A DNA stretch of 64,000 bases from Streptoverticillium olivoreticuli subsp. olivoreticuli (GTDB lineage Bacteria; Actinomycetota; Actinomycetes; Streptomycetales; Streptomycetaceae): assembly GCF_003391135.1 (NCBI RefSeq), contig NZ_CP031455.1:4820001-4884000 (forward strand), given 5' to 3'. The notes beneath the pieces were generated by a model. It made no database searches. It saw only the letters and a program-made list of their open reading frames with translations, and was not told the origin of the DNA. Position 1 is the stretch's first letter, and the number at the start of each line of letters is the position of its first letter. Positions 34,138-42,445 of this stretch are shown one piece after another. The position numbers were made by a program, and so were the translations under genes.

Positions 34138-34474
34138 GATCCCAGTCTCCTATTTCCCGACGCCGTTTGGGTCCATGGCCATGGAGTCACGCAGAGTGGA
34201 TGCGCGGATGCAGAAACAGGAGCAAGTCCTCGTCTCACCACCTGCGAAGGTGGGCGCGTCCAGGGCGAACGTCCTGATCGCACGGCCAGGATCATCTACC
34301 CCGTCGGCAGGCAGGTAGGCACCTACCCGGGGGACAGCGGCTGGCGACGCACAGCGAAGGTAGCGCCCACCCGTAGAGGGCGCAAGCATGGACCGGCCCA
34401 TCCATGAGACGGCATATGCCAAAAAGCCCCTCACCTGGGGAAGTGAGGGGCGACACGTCGAGACATTCATCAGG
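34138..34474. other. right border of island, intergenic
   Basis: About 337 bases without a credible gene. It must carry the vsr operon promoter (minus strand) and, at 34426-34451, the terminator of the DUF397/XRE operon. I looked for direct repeats matching the left border (17944-18016) and for tRNA-like sequence and saw none. Confidence 0.5.
34426..34451 (-). terminator. terminator of XRE-DUF397 operon
   Basis: GCCCCTCAC pairs with GTGAGGGGC around an 8-base loop. Read on the minus strand it is followed by TTTTT, a classical intrinsic terminator 24 bases after the DUF397 stop. Confidence 0.85.
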
Positions 34475-34663
34475 TCAGGTGATGAGCCCACCCGACTTGA
34501 CGCTCGCGATCAGCGCCCGAAGTCTGACGTGGGTGATCCTCATGACGACATCGGGATCGTCGCTCTCACGCACGACGATGCCGCCCTCGTGCCGGGCAAT
34601 CTCCACACAGCTTCCCTGCGATTCAGAGAACGAGGACTTCTGCCAGGCTATGAATGTGCTCAT
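34475..34663 (-). CDS. DUF397 domain protein
   Basis: A 62-residue protein of the DUF397 family (WQKSSFSESQGSCVEIA, then VRESDDPDVVMR), extremely common in Streptomyces, usually directly downstream of an XRE-DUF5753 regulator. The two are thought to act as a toxin-antitoxin-like or regulator-effector pair (as with WhiJ-type loci). It begins 10 bases after the XRE gene stop and ends just before a strong terminator. Confidence 0.88.
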   Translation of the reverse strand: MSTFIAWQKSSFSESQGSCVEIARHEGGIVVRESDDPDVVMRITHVRLRALIASVKSGGLIT

Positions 34664-34673
34664 CGGGGGTCGC

Positions 34674-35525
34674 TCACAATTCCTTCGCGATTCGGTTGAT
34701 GACATCTCGTGATTCGCCGACCTCTAGCGTTACTCGCTCGAGCGCGTCATACGTGGCCCGGTAATCGGCAAGTTGAGCATCCGTGTCCAGGAACACGGAG
34801 CCGTAGACGGAGTCCAGTTGAACGGTGTCGAGCTGCGGGACAACCCCGCCCGCGTAGAGCATGGTCTGGGCAGAGCCGATGAACTCCTCGCTGGCGAAGG
34901 CGATCACTCGCACCACAACCGTGGGCCACTCCGAGACTTCGAGCAAGTACCGCAGTTGATCACGGGCCACCTTCCGGCCTCCGTAGAGAACGTGGAGCGC
35001 GGCTTCGTGGATGATCGCCTCGAAGTGCGGCGGAGCTGGGCGTTCGAAGATCACCTTGCGCCTGAGGCGATGCTCGATCCTGGCGTCGAGCTCACCGGCG
35101 GGTAGGACGGGGATGCTGCTGCCGAAGATGGTCCGCGCGTACTCCTCGGTCTGGAAGATCCCAGGGACGGTCAGGGTCTGGAAGGCTCGGAGGTACCTCG
35201 CGTAGTGCTCAAGTTCCGCGATATTCAGAAACCCGGCCGGCAGGACGCCCCGATAGCTTTCCCACCACCCCTTGCCGCGCTCATCAGCCATGGCACAGAG
35301 GGCATCCACCAATTTCGTGTCGGTCGCGGAGTAGAAGGTGGCGAGGCGGCGGACTCGCTCGGCACTGACGCCCCAGCGTCCGGATTCGATGTGGCTGATC
35401 TGTGCTTGGTTTCCGCCGAGCAACTCTCCGGCAGCGCGTGCGGGCAGGCCGGAGGCTTCGCGTAGCTTGCGCAGTTCCGTACCGAGCCGCGCCTGTCTCG
35501 CCGTTGGACTGCTCCGGGGTGGCAT
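34674..35525 (-). CDS. XRE-family regulator with DUF5753 (WhiJ-like)
   Basis: A 283-residue protein. The N-terminal XRE helix-turn-helix (residues 10-70) contains LGTELRKLREASGLPARAAG and NQAQISHIESGRWGVSAERV. The C-terminal DUF5753 domain contains QTLTVPGIFQTEEYARTI and LDTVQLDSVYGSVFL. WhiJ-like regulators of this type influence development. ATG 35525 is preceded by AGGGAAG; the open frame further upstream is noise. It forms an operon with DUF397. Note the core-type GC content resumes at this point. Confidence 0.9.
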   Translation of the reverse strand: MPPRSSPTARQARLGTELRKLREASGLPARAAGELLGGNQAQISHIESGRWGVSAERVRRLATFYSATDTKLVDALCAMADERGKGWWESYRGVLPAGFLNIAELEHYARYLRAFQTLTVPGIFQTEEYARTIFGSSIPVLPAGELDARIEHRLRRKVIFERPAPPHFEAIIHEAALHVLYGGRKVARDQLRYLLEVSEWPTVVVRVIAFASEEFIGSAQTMLYAGGVVPQLDTVQLDSVYGSVFLDTDAQLADYRATYDALERVTLEVGESRDVINRIAKEL

Positions 35526-35792
35526 CAACTTCCCTCTCGTGACTGGCACATCAATTCTCCCGCGCCAAGTCTCACGGGTCCACAGCCGAGCGCGCAGGCT
35601 TTGGCCCACGCTTGGCGAGGCACATGCATGTGCCCTAACGTCCTCATCAACACCGCGCCGCACCGCCGGGAAGACCCGAAGTGCAGCTGTTTTCATGCCA
35701 GTTGACGGTTGATGGTTGGCGGACAAGCAGCCGGGCCACGGACGGCAGGCGCAAGCGCGCGGAGGTCCACGACCCCACCGGGAGACCACGTC

Positions 35793-36263
35793 ATGCGTAC
35801 CGCCATGCTCAGCAGCCCGCACGCCACCAGCGCCGACGAGGACGACAGCGAGCTCACCGACACGTACCACCTCACCGCACCCGCCGCCCCCACCACCGCT
35901 CGCGTCGCCCGGGAGTTCGTCGCCGCCGCGCTTGAGGCAAGCGATCGGCCGGGTCTGGTCGAGAACGCGCTCGTCTGTGTGTCTGACCTCGTCACCAACG
36001 TCGTGCAGCACGCCCGGGTGCGCACCCTCTCCGTGGAGGTCGCCGTGCGCGGGGGGCATGTCGTCGTTTCCGTGCTCGACGGGGATCACGCGCGGCGGCC
36101 GCGGCGGCGGGCCGCTCGGGCCGGGCAGGAGGACGGGCGGGGGCTCGCGCTCGTTCGGAATCTTTCCGTCGCGTCCGGGGTGACGCTCGTGTGGGACGAG
36201 CTGAACGTCGTCGGGAAGTGCGTGTGGTTCGAGCCGCTCGCGGACACGGGCCCGAAGCCGTGA
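35793..36263 (+). CDS. RsbW-like anti-sigma-type ATP-binding protein
   Basis: A 156-residue single-domain GHKL ATPase of the HATPase_c_2/RsbW type. N-box region ENALVCVSDLVTNVVQHARV, then SVLDGDHARRP, and G2 box DGRGLALVRNLSVASGV. Such Streptomyces proteins bind or phosphorylate sigma-factor regulators. Start ATG 35793 follows GGGAGA; the frame is open further back without a site. It diverges from the XRE gene across 267 bases that hold both promoters. Partner unknown. Confidence 0.82.
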   Translation: MRTAMLSSPHATSADEDDSELTDTYHLTAPAAPTTARVAREFVAAALEASDRPGLVENALVCVSDLVTNVVQHARVRTLSVEVAVRGGHVVVSVLDGDHARRPRRRAARAGQEDGRGLALVRNLSVASGVTLVWDELNVVGKCVWFEPLADTGPKP

Positions 36264-36328
36264 GTACGTACAGCCCGGCGGAAGCCCCCGTACGGCCCGG
36301 CGTAGCCTCGGAAGGCAAGGGTCTGTTG

Positions 36329-36646
36329 ATGCGGAAGGTTGTGCTGATGGCTGGGATTCCGACATCCGTCGTGGCTGCTGGTGGGCTCGTCGGCGGGTAC
36401 GGCGTGGCGCGGTGGACGAAGAAGCGGCCGCTCGGCGGGGTGGCGCTCGTCGCCGCCGGGACCGTCGCGGCGCGGCAGTGGGCGGAGAAGGCGGGGGCCG
36501 GGAAGGCCGCCGCGTTGACGGGGCTGTACGTCGCCGCGTTCGCCGGGTCGCACCCGCTGGCGAAGAAGGTCGGCGCGTGGCCGTCCGTGTTCGCCGTGGC
36601 GGGTGGGGTCGCGCTGGCCTCCTGGGTCGTGGAGAGCCGGGCCTGA
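36329..36646 (+). CDS. small hydrophobic membrane protein
   Basis: A 105-residue protein with three or four hydrophobic stretches (LMAGIPTSVVAAGGLVGGYG, GVALVAAGTVAARQW, AALTGLYVAAFAGSHPLAKK, VFAVAGGVALASWVV). It resembles conserved Streptomyces hypothetical membrane proteins of unknown role. ATG 36329 has AAGG eight bases upstream. It ends 40 bases before the convergent aldo/keto reductase gene. Confidence 0.72.
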   Translation: MRKVVLMAGIPTSVVAAGGLVGGYGVARWTKKRPLGGVALVAAGTVAARQWAEKAGAGKAAALTGLYVAAFAGSHPLAKKVGAWPSVFAVAGGVALASWVVESRA

Positions 36647-36686
36647 GACCCGGGGGTGGGCGATCGAAGCCCACCCCCGTCCTCTT

Positions 36687-37631
36687 CTACGCCGACGCCT
36701 CCGTCAGCTTCGCCAGCTCCGCGTCCGTGAGCTTCAGGTCCGCCACCGCCAGCAGCGCCGGGAGCTGCTCGACCGTGCGGGCGCTCGCCAGCGGGGCGGC
36801 GACCGTGGGGCGGGAGGCGAGCCAGGCCAGGGCGACCGTGGCGAGCTCGGCGTCGTGGGCCGCGGCGACCTCGTCGAGGGCGGCGAGGACCCGGGGGCCG
36901 CGCTCGGACTCCAGGTACTTGCCGGCGGACCCGGCGCGGGCGCTGTCCACCGTGGTTCCCGGACGGTACTTGCCGGTGAGGAAGCCGGAGGCCAGGGCCC
37001 AGTACGGGACGGCGGCCAGGCCGTGCCGCGCCGCCACGTCGGCGAGCGGGCCCTCGTACGTGTCGCGGGAGACCAGGTTGTAGTGCGGCTGGATCGCGGC
37101 GTACTTCGCGAGGCCCGAGGAATCGGAGAAGGCCAGGGCCTCCGTGAGCCGCTCGGCCGAGATGTTGGAGGCCGCGATCTCGCGGACCTTGCCCTCCTTC
37201 ACCAGCGCGTCGAGCGCGGTGATGAATTCCTCCACCGGCACGGACGGGTCGTCGTAGTGCGTGTAGTAGAGGTCGATGTAATCGGTGCGCAGGCGGCGCA
37301 GGGAATCCTCGACGCCGGACTTGATGACGGCCGCGGACAGGCCGCGCGGTTCGGGGACGCCCCCGCCGACCTTGGTGGCCAGGACGATGTCGGCGCGGTT
37401 GCCGCGGGAGGCGAACCAATTGCCGATCACCGTCTCCGATTCGCCGCCCTTGTTGCCGGGCGCCCAGACGGAGTAGACGTCGGCGGTGTCGACGAAATTG
37501 CCGCCGGCCGCCGCGTAGGCGTCGAGCACGGCGAAGGATTCCGCCTCGTCGGCCGTCCATCCGAACACATTGCCGCCCAGGGCGAGCGGATGGACGGAAA
37601 GGTTGCCGATCTTCTTGCGGATGTCAGTCAT
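36687..37631 (-). CDS. aldo/keto reductase
   Basis: A 314-residue NADPH-dependent (beta/alpha)8 oxidoreductase. The active-site Asp-Tyr pair lies in NFVDTADVYSVWAPGNKGGE; the Lys is in DIVLATKVGG, and the conserved YIDLYYTHYDDPSVP follows. The C-terminal cofactor segment is AWLASRPTVAAPLASARTVE. It is 37 bases after the MFS porter on the same strand, so the two are probably co-transcribed. Substrate unknown. ATG 37631 follows GGAGAG. From memory this corresponds to SCO4109, marking where core gene order resumes after the island. Confidence 0.9.
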   Translation of the reverse strand: MTDIRKKIGNLSVHPLALGGNVFGWTADEAESFAVLDAYAAAGGNFVDTADVYSVWAPGNKGGESETVIGNWFASRGNRADIVLATKVGGGVPEPRGLSAAVIKSGVEDSLRRLRTDYIDLYYTHYDDPSVPVEEFITALDALVKEGKVREIAASNISAERLTEALAFSDSSGLAKYAAIQPHYNLVSRDTYEGPLADVAARHGLAAVPYWALASGFLTGKYRPGTTVDSARAGSAGKYLESERGPRVLAALDEVAAAHDAELATVALAWLASRPTVAAPLASARTVEQLPALLAVADLKLTDAELAKLTEASA

Positions 37632-37668
37632 GCGTCTCTCCAACGTCCTTATAGGGCACGGTATTCCG

Positions 37669-39129
37669 CTATTTCGCCGTCACCGGGAGCGGATCCGGTC
37701 GCCGGGTGGACAGCGGGGCCGCGATCGATTCGAGGGAGCGGCCCTCCGCGGGTACGGCGAGGAAGGCCGCGACCAGTCCGGCGGCGCACATCAGTGACGC
37801 GCCGATCCGAAAGGCGAGGGCCGTGTCGCCGACGACGCCGCTGCTCGTCAGGTCGGAGAAGACCAGCGGGCCGGTGATGCCGCCGGCCGCCGTGCCCAGC
37901 GCGTAGAAGAAGGCGATTGCCATGGCGCGCGTTTCCATTGGAAACACCTCGGACACGGTGAGGTACGCGCTGCTCGCGCCCGCCGAGGCGAAGAAGAGGA
38001 CGACGGCCCAGCAGGCGGTGAGGGTGTCGGCGGTCAGCCGCCCGGCGCCGAAGAGCCAGGCCGTGCCGAAGAGGAGCAGGCCGGACAGCAGATAGGTCGA
38101 GGAGATCATGACGCGCCGGCCGACGGTGTCGAAGAACCGGCCGAGCAGGAGCGGGCCGAAGAAGTTGCCCGCCGCGATGACCGCGAAGAAATAGCCGGTA
38201 CGGGAGGTGGAGACGCCGAAGAAGGTGGTGAGAATGGCGCCGAAGCCGAAGGTGATCGCGTTGTAGAGAAACGCCTGGCCGACGAAGAGGGCGAGGCCGA
38301 GCACGGCGCGCCGGCGGTACTCGCCGAACACCGTGCGGGCGATTTCCCGGAACGTGATGGCGGACCGCTGGTGAATGACCATCTCGCCCTCGGCGGGCGG
38401 CAGCTCGCGCCCCTTCTCCGCCGTGATGCGTTCCTCGATCGAGGTCACCAGCTCTTCGGCCTCGGCTCCCCTGCCGTGGATGAAAAGCCAGCGCGGACTC
38501 TCCGGCACGTGCCGCCGTACGAGCAGGATGACCAGGCCCAGGACCACCCCCAGGCCGAAGGTCAGCCGCCACCCCACGTCGATCGGGAAGATGCTCGTGT
38601 CGAGCATCAGGATCGACAGCAGGGAACCGCCGACCGCGCCGATCCAGAAACTGCCGTTGATGATGAGGTCGACCCGGCCCCGGTAGGCCGCGGGGATCAG
38701 CTCGTCGATGGCGGAATTGATCGCCGCGTACTCCCCTCCGATGCCGAATCCCGTCAGGAAGCGGAAGGCGAAGAACCACCAGGAGGAGAACGACAGCGCG
38801 GTCAGTGCCGTCGCGGCCAGATAGACGGCGAGGGTGACGATGAACAGCTTCTTGCGGCCGAAGAGGTCGGTGAGGCGGCCGAAGAAAAGCGCGCCGGAAC
38901 ACGCCCCCGCCACATAGAGGGCCGCGGCCAGGCCGGTGATCTCGCCCGAGGTGACCGACAGGCCGCTGCCCCGCTCGGAGAGGCGGCCGGCGATATTGCC
39001 GACGACGGTGACCTCCAGGCCGTCCAGGATCCAGACGGTGCCGAGACCGATCACCACCATCCAGTGCCAGCGGGACCAGGGGAGGCGGTCCAGGCGGGCC
39101 GGTACGGAGGTGGTGATCGCGGAGGTCAC
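37669..39129 (-). CDS. MFS sugar-porter-type transporter
   Basis: A 12-helix major facilitator, about 486 residues from GTG 39129. Family signatures are GRLTDLFGRKKLFIVTLAVY (motif A), FRFLTGFGIGGEYAAINSAI, VPESPRWLF (the PESPR sugar-porter motif) and GRFFDTVGRRVMISSTYL. Substrate is probably a sugar, polyol or aromatic acid. The start is uncertain: the GTG at 39129 is only two bases from its GGAGG. The upstream open frame to 39291 runs through a tandem repeat and is unlikely to be coding. Confidence 0.85.
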   Translation of the reverse strand: MTSAITTSVPARLDRLPWSRWHWMVVIGLGTVWILDGLEVTVVGNIAGRLSERGSGLSVTSGEITGLAAALYVAGACSGALFFGRLTDLFGRKKLFIVTLAVYLAATALTALSFSSWWFFAFRFLTGFGIGGEYAAINSAIDELIPAAYRGRVDLIINGSFWIGAVGGSLLSILMLDTSIFPIDVGWRLTFGLGVVLGLVILLVRRHVPESPRWLFIHGRGAEAEELVTSIEERITAEKGRELPPAEGEMVIHQRSAITFREIARTVFGEYRRRAVLGLALFVGQAFLYNAITFGFGAILTTFFGVSTSRTGYFFAVIAAGNFFGPLLLGRFFDTVGRRVMISSTYLLSGLLLFGTAWLFGAGRLTADTLTACWAVVLFFASAGASSAYLTVSEVFPMETRAMAIAFFYALGTAAGGITGPLVFSDLTSSGVVGDTALAFRIGASLMCAAGLVAAFLAVPAEGRSLESIAAPLSTRRPDPLPVTAK

Positions 39130-39146
39130 GGCCTCCCGAGTGCCCT

Positions 39147-39185
39147 TGTTTGTGGCGGGTATGCGTATGTTTGTGGCGGGTATGC
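39147..39185. repeat. two-copy 21-base tandem repeat upstream of MFS gene
   Basis: The unit TGTTTGTGGCGGGTATGC plus three bases occurs twice at a period of 21 (39147-39164 and 39168-39185). It is in the promoter region of the MFS gene, so it may bind a regulator or vary in copy number. Confidence 0.6.
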
Positions 39186-39210
39186 ATACGGTGCTTCGTT
39201 TGGTCGCCGT

Positions 39211-39258
39211 CCCGGGGCTCCGCCCCGGACCCCGGTCCTCAAACGCCGGACGGGCTGG
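39211..39258. repeat. dispersed intergenic repeat, partial copy
   Basis: CCCGGGGCTCCGCCCCGGAC, then CCGGTCCTCAAACGCCGGAC and GGGCTGG match the segment at 42305-42350 and partly 62985-63015. The GGGGCTCCGCCCC part is a hairpin. Confidence 0.65.
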
Positions 39259-39319
39259 ATTTTGAGCGCCCGGGACGTGGGCCCCAGCCATTCATTTGCG
39301 CACCCAGCCCGTCCATTCG

Positions 39320-40573
39320 TTACGGCTGCAGGCCCCGTTCCCTCAGCCACGGGAGGGGGTCGATCGGGGCTCCGCCGTCCGGGCGGATCTCCAGGTGGAG
39401 GTGGGGGCCCGTGACGTTGCCGGTCGCGCCGACCCGGCCGATCACGTCGCCCGCGGACACCTTGCCCGAGGTGACCACCATCGACGACAGGTGGCAGAAC
39501 CACACCTCCGTGCCGTCGTCCAGCTTCAGCACGATGCGGTAGCCGTACGCGCCCGCCCACCCGGCATGGGTGATCGTGCCGTTGCCGATCGCCTTGACCG
39601 GCGTACCGGTCGGGGCCGCGAAGTCCTCGCCGGTGTGGTTCGCGGACCACATGTTGCCCGCCTGGCCGAAGCCGGCGGTCAGGGTGTAGGAGCCGACGGG
39701 CAGGGTGTACGCGCCCGGGCTGTGCGCGACGGGTGTGCGGGGACCGGTGTCGGCGGGGTTCGCGGAGGTGTCCTCCTCGGCCGCGGGGCGGGCCTCGGCC
39801 TTCGCCTTCGCCGCCTTCGCCTTCGCCTTCTCGGCCTCGGCCGCCTTCGCCTTTTCCGCCTCGGCCGCCTCCGACGCCTTCTTCGCCGCCGCCTGCGCCG
39901 CCTCGTGCTGCGCGGACTCGCGCGCCTCGTCGTCGGCGGCGTTCTGCTGGTGCTCGGCCTGCTGCAGTATGCGGGCGCGCAGGGCCTCGCCCGCGTTCGC
40001 GGTGCCCTGGGCGGCTTCCTCGGTGCTCAGGCCCGCCTGGGTCAGCGGCTGATCGGCACCGGGGGCGGCGGCCACGGCGTTCTCCTCGTGCCCTTGGCCA
40101 CCTCCGAGGAGGGAACCCACTCCCGCCAGGTCGGGCACCGATATCGGCGCCGCCGGGCGGTCCTGGGCGCTCGCCATGCCGCCCGCGCCGACCGCCGCGA
40201 TGACGCCGACGCCGAGAACGGCGCCACTGCGGGCCATCGTGCCGCCGCGCTGCTTGGCGACGCGGTGGCGGCCACCGCTACCGCCACGGGCCGGGGCGGC
40301 GGCGTGGGGCTCGGGCTCCTCGGCGGCGGGCTCGGGCACTGCCGAATAAGACCTGGCCGGGTAAGCCACGGCCGGGTAAGGCTCGGCCGCGAAGCCCGGG
40401 GCGGGGGCAATCGAAGGCTCATTCACCCGCATGGCCGCCGGCCCCGCGTCGGCCTCGGCCGCGGACATCGGCATATGCGCGGTCATATACGCGGGCACGA
40501 TCGGAAGTTCGGGCGCGTAGGACTCGTACGACCCATGCAGGGTGGGGTCGAGGGCAGGCTCGTTGGACGCCAC
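39320..40573 (-). CDS. M23-family peptidoglycan endopeptidase
   Basis: A 417-residue protein. A long Ala/Pro-rich N-terminal region is followed by one hydrophobic segment (SGAVLGVGVIAAVGAGGMAS, about 115-134), an Ala/Glu/Lys coiled coil (about 185-265) and a C-terminal LytM/M23 zinc peptidase domain (about 295-417). The zinc motifs are NHTGEDFAAPTGTPV and GPHLHLEIRPDGG. It probably crosses the membrane once and cuts cell-wall peptides outside. GTG 40573 follows AAAGGAG. A c-di-AMP riboswitch lies in its leader, consistent with known control of Streptomyces wall hydrolases. Confidence 0.92.
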   Translation of the reverse strand: MASNEPALDPTLHGSYESYAPELPIVPAYMTAHMPMSAAEADAGPAAMRVNEPSIAPAPGFAAEPYPAVAYPARSYSAVPEPAAEEPEPHAAAPARGGSGGRHRVAKQRGGTMARSGAVLGVGVIAAVGAGGMASAQDRPAAPISVPDLAGVGSLLGGGQGHEENAVAAAPGADQPLTQAGLSTEEAAQGTANAGEALRARILQQAEHQQNAADDEARESAQHEAAQAAAKKASEAAEAEKAKAAEAEKAKAKAAKAKAEARPAAEEDTSANPADTGPRTPVAHSPGAYTLPVGSYTLTAGFGQAGNMWSANHTGEDFAAPTGTPVKAIGNGTITHAGWAGAYGYRIVLKLDDGTEVWFCHLSSMVVTSGKVSAGDVIGRVGATGNVTGPHLHLEIRPDGGAPIDPLPWLRERGLQP

Positions 40574-40649
40574 GGGGGCGAACTCCTTTCCTTCCTTCTC
40601 GCCTACCGGGTTAGCGGTGGGGGTACCCCCATGCCGTTCAGGCTCTGGG

Positions 40650-40812
40650 GGAGGGTTCGGAGCAGGAAGGTCTCCTACGAGCCGGGTGCGGCCCGATTCA
40701 CCCCAGGATGGGTGGTTCCCCGGTTCCCAGATGCTGCTGGTGTATCAGGTCTTGCTGTGCCCGCGGGATTCGGCGAAGGCGCACGGCGCCGCCTCTTGCG
40801 GCGGTGATGAGG
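40650..40812 (-). promoter_or_regulatory. ydaO-type cyclic di-AMP riboswitch
   Basis: On the minus strand the leader of the M23 gene carries GCCGAATCCCGCGGG, GGGAACCGGGGAACCACCC, TGGGGTGAATCGG, and finally GTAGGAGACCTTCC followed by GCTCCGAACCC. These are the conserved blocks of the ydaO-yuaA riboswitch, which binds c-di-AMP and, in Streptomyces, turns down resuscitation and cell-wall hydrolase genes. The expression platform, including the GGGGGTACCCCC hairpin (40616-40630), lies between it and the GTG start. Limits are approximate. Confidence 0.85.
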
Positions 40813-40963
40813 ACCGCACGTCGTTATCGAACGTTAATAGACAGACCACGCAGTTTCCAAGCCGAAAGGCTGAATCGACCGGCTCCTTGGTCAGGACTTG
40901 GCAAGACACCCGACCTCTTAATGTGGTCTTTATTCCGACGGAATGCGGAACGATCAAGATCCA

Positions 40964-42184
40964 CTACTGCGTGTGCGGACGGCATTTCAGTGCCGCGCGT
41001 CTCTCGACGCGCCGGTCAACGGCCGTACGGACAGCCGTCCGTGCCGCCGTGACCGTGTCGGACACCCCGCCGTTGTGGGGTCGGCCGTCACCGCGCCGGA
41101 TCGCGAGCAGGGCCATGTCGTCCGCGGTCCGGCCGCCCGAGTGCCGGGTGACATCGGCGACCAGCGTGTCCAGCAGCGCGTCGGGGCTCTTGAACTGCCG
41201 GCCCGTCAGGCGCGCCCTCGGGTCGTAGAACACACCGCGCGCGTCCCTGGCCTCTGTCACCCCGTCAGTGAAAAGGAGCAGGGTCGACCCGGCGGGAAAC
41301 TCCACCTCCTCGACACTGTCCGGCCACGCCCCCAGGTCGCCCATCCCCAGCGGCAGCGCGGGTACGGCGGGCTCCGCCTCGCTCGTGCGGCCGTCGGGGT
41401 GGAGCAGGAGGGGCGCGGGGTGGCCGCGGTTCACCAGGCGCAGTACGGGCGCGGCGGCCGACATCTCCGCGAGCACGGCGGTGGTGAAGCCCTCGAACTG
41501 ATCCAGGTTCGCGCGCCGCGCGCCCTCCCTGCGCAACGCGCGCTCCAGCCGTGCGGCGAGCGCGTCCAGCGTGCGCTCCTGCTCGGCCGCCTCCCGGAAC
41601 GCGCCGATGACCACCGCGACCGCCTCCACCGCCTCCAGGCCCTTGCCGCGCACGTCGCCGACGATGACGCGCACGCCGTACGGGGTGTCCTGGACCGCGT
41701 AGAGGTCGCCGCCGATCCGGGCGTCCGCCTCCGCCGCCACATAGCGCGCCGCGACCCGCAGGCCGCCGATGCGGGCGGCCGGGCTCGGGAGGACGGCCCG
41801 CTGGGCGGTCTCCGCGATGTCCCGGGCGGAGGCGAGCCGGCGGTCGCTGCGGCGGGCGATGCGGTTGATGCCGAGGGCGAGGAGGGAGACCACGACGACG
41901 GTGACGATCTCGCTCATGGCCTGCCCGGCGTCGTCGGCCCGCTCGTAGAGCGTGAGGCTCATCGAGGCGGCGACGGCGGCCAGGGCGATGGCGGCGGTCC
42001 GGCGCAGGGAGTGGAGGGGCGCCGCGACGAGGGGGGCGGCGTTGACGAAGGGCGCGCAGGTGTAGGCGGGGGGCGTGCCGATGTCGAAGAGGACTCCGCC
42101 GGCGATGAGGGCGTAGGGGAGGGTGCGGGCGGCTCGCCACGTCAGGGGTTTCGCCCCGTGTTCCGGCCCGTCTCGCTGACCCAC
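40964..42184 (-). CDS. membrane PP2C (SpoIIE-type) phosphatase
   Basis: A 406-residue protein. The N-terminal third has three or four hydrophobic helices (LPYALIAGGVLFDIG, TAAIALAAVAASMSLTLYE, VTVVVVSLLALGINRIA). The cytoplasmic SpoIIE domain shows EADARIGGDLYAVQDTPYGV and GDVRGKGLEAV (metal Asp residues), FTTAVLAEM, and FTDGVTEARDARG. It probably dephosphorylates an anti-sigma antagonist. GTG 42184 has GGAG six bases upstream, so the long upstream frame is rejected. Confidence 0.88.
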   Translation of the reverse strand: MGQRDGPEHGAKPLTWRAARTLPYALIAGGVLFDIGTPPAYTCAPFVNAAPLVAAPLHSLRRTAAIALAAVAASMSLTLYERADDAGQAMSEIVTVVVVSLLALGINRIARRSDRRLASARDIAETAQRAVLPSPAARIGGLRVAARYVAAEADARIGGDLYAVQDTPYGVRVIVGDVRGKGLEAVEAVAVVIGAFREAAEQERTLDALAARLERALRREGARRANLDQFEGFTTAVLAEMSAAAPVLRLVNRGHPAPLLLHPDGRTSEAEPAVPALPLGMGDLGAWPDSVEEVEFPAGSTLLLFTDGVTEARDARGVFYDPRARLTGRQFKSPDALLDTLVADVTRHSGGRTADDMALLAIRRGDGRPHNGGVSDTVTAARTAVRTAVDRRVERRAALKCRPHTQ

Positions 42185-42274
42185 GGCGTTCTCCTGACCG
42201 GCCGTTCGCGTTGTGTCCAGGGTCGCGGGTGGGACGCGTGGGGGCGAACGGGGTGGGCCAAGTGAGGGCGGGGG

Positions 42275-42443
42275 TTTTTCCCCTACCCGCCCCTTCCCGA
42301 AACCGGGCTCCGCCCGGACCCGGTCCTCAATCGCCGGACGGGCTGGAAAACCAGCCCGTGGGGGCACCTCCCAGCGGTAGCTGGGGGAGTTTGAGGACAG
42401 CGCGCGAAGCGTGCTTCGGGGTCCGGGGCGAAGCCCCGGTTCG
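42275..42443. repeat. dispersed Streptomyces intergenic repeat, copy 2
   Basis: The fullest copy. The right half (42353-42440) matches the element at 15471-15560, including CACCTCCCAGCGGTAGCTGG. The left half (ACCGGGCTCCGCCCGGACCC, GGTCCTCAATCGCCGGACGG) matches 39211-39258 and 62985-63015. It ends two bases before the stop codon of the RNA helicase gene and could terminate its transcript. Confidence 0.7.
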
Positions 42444-42445
42444 GG

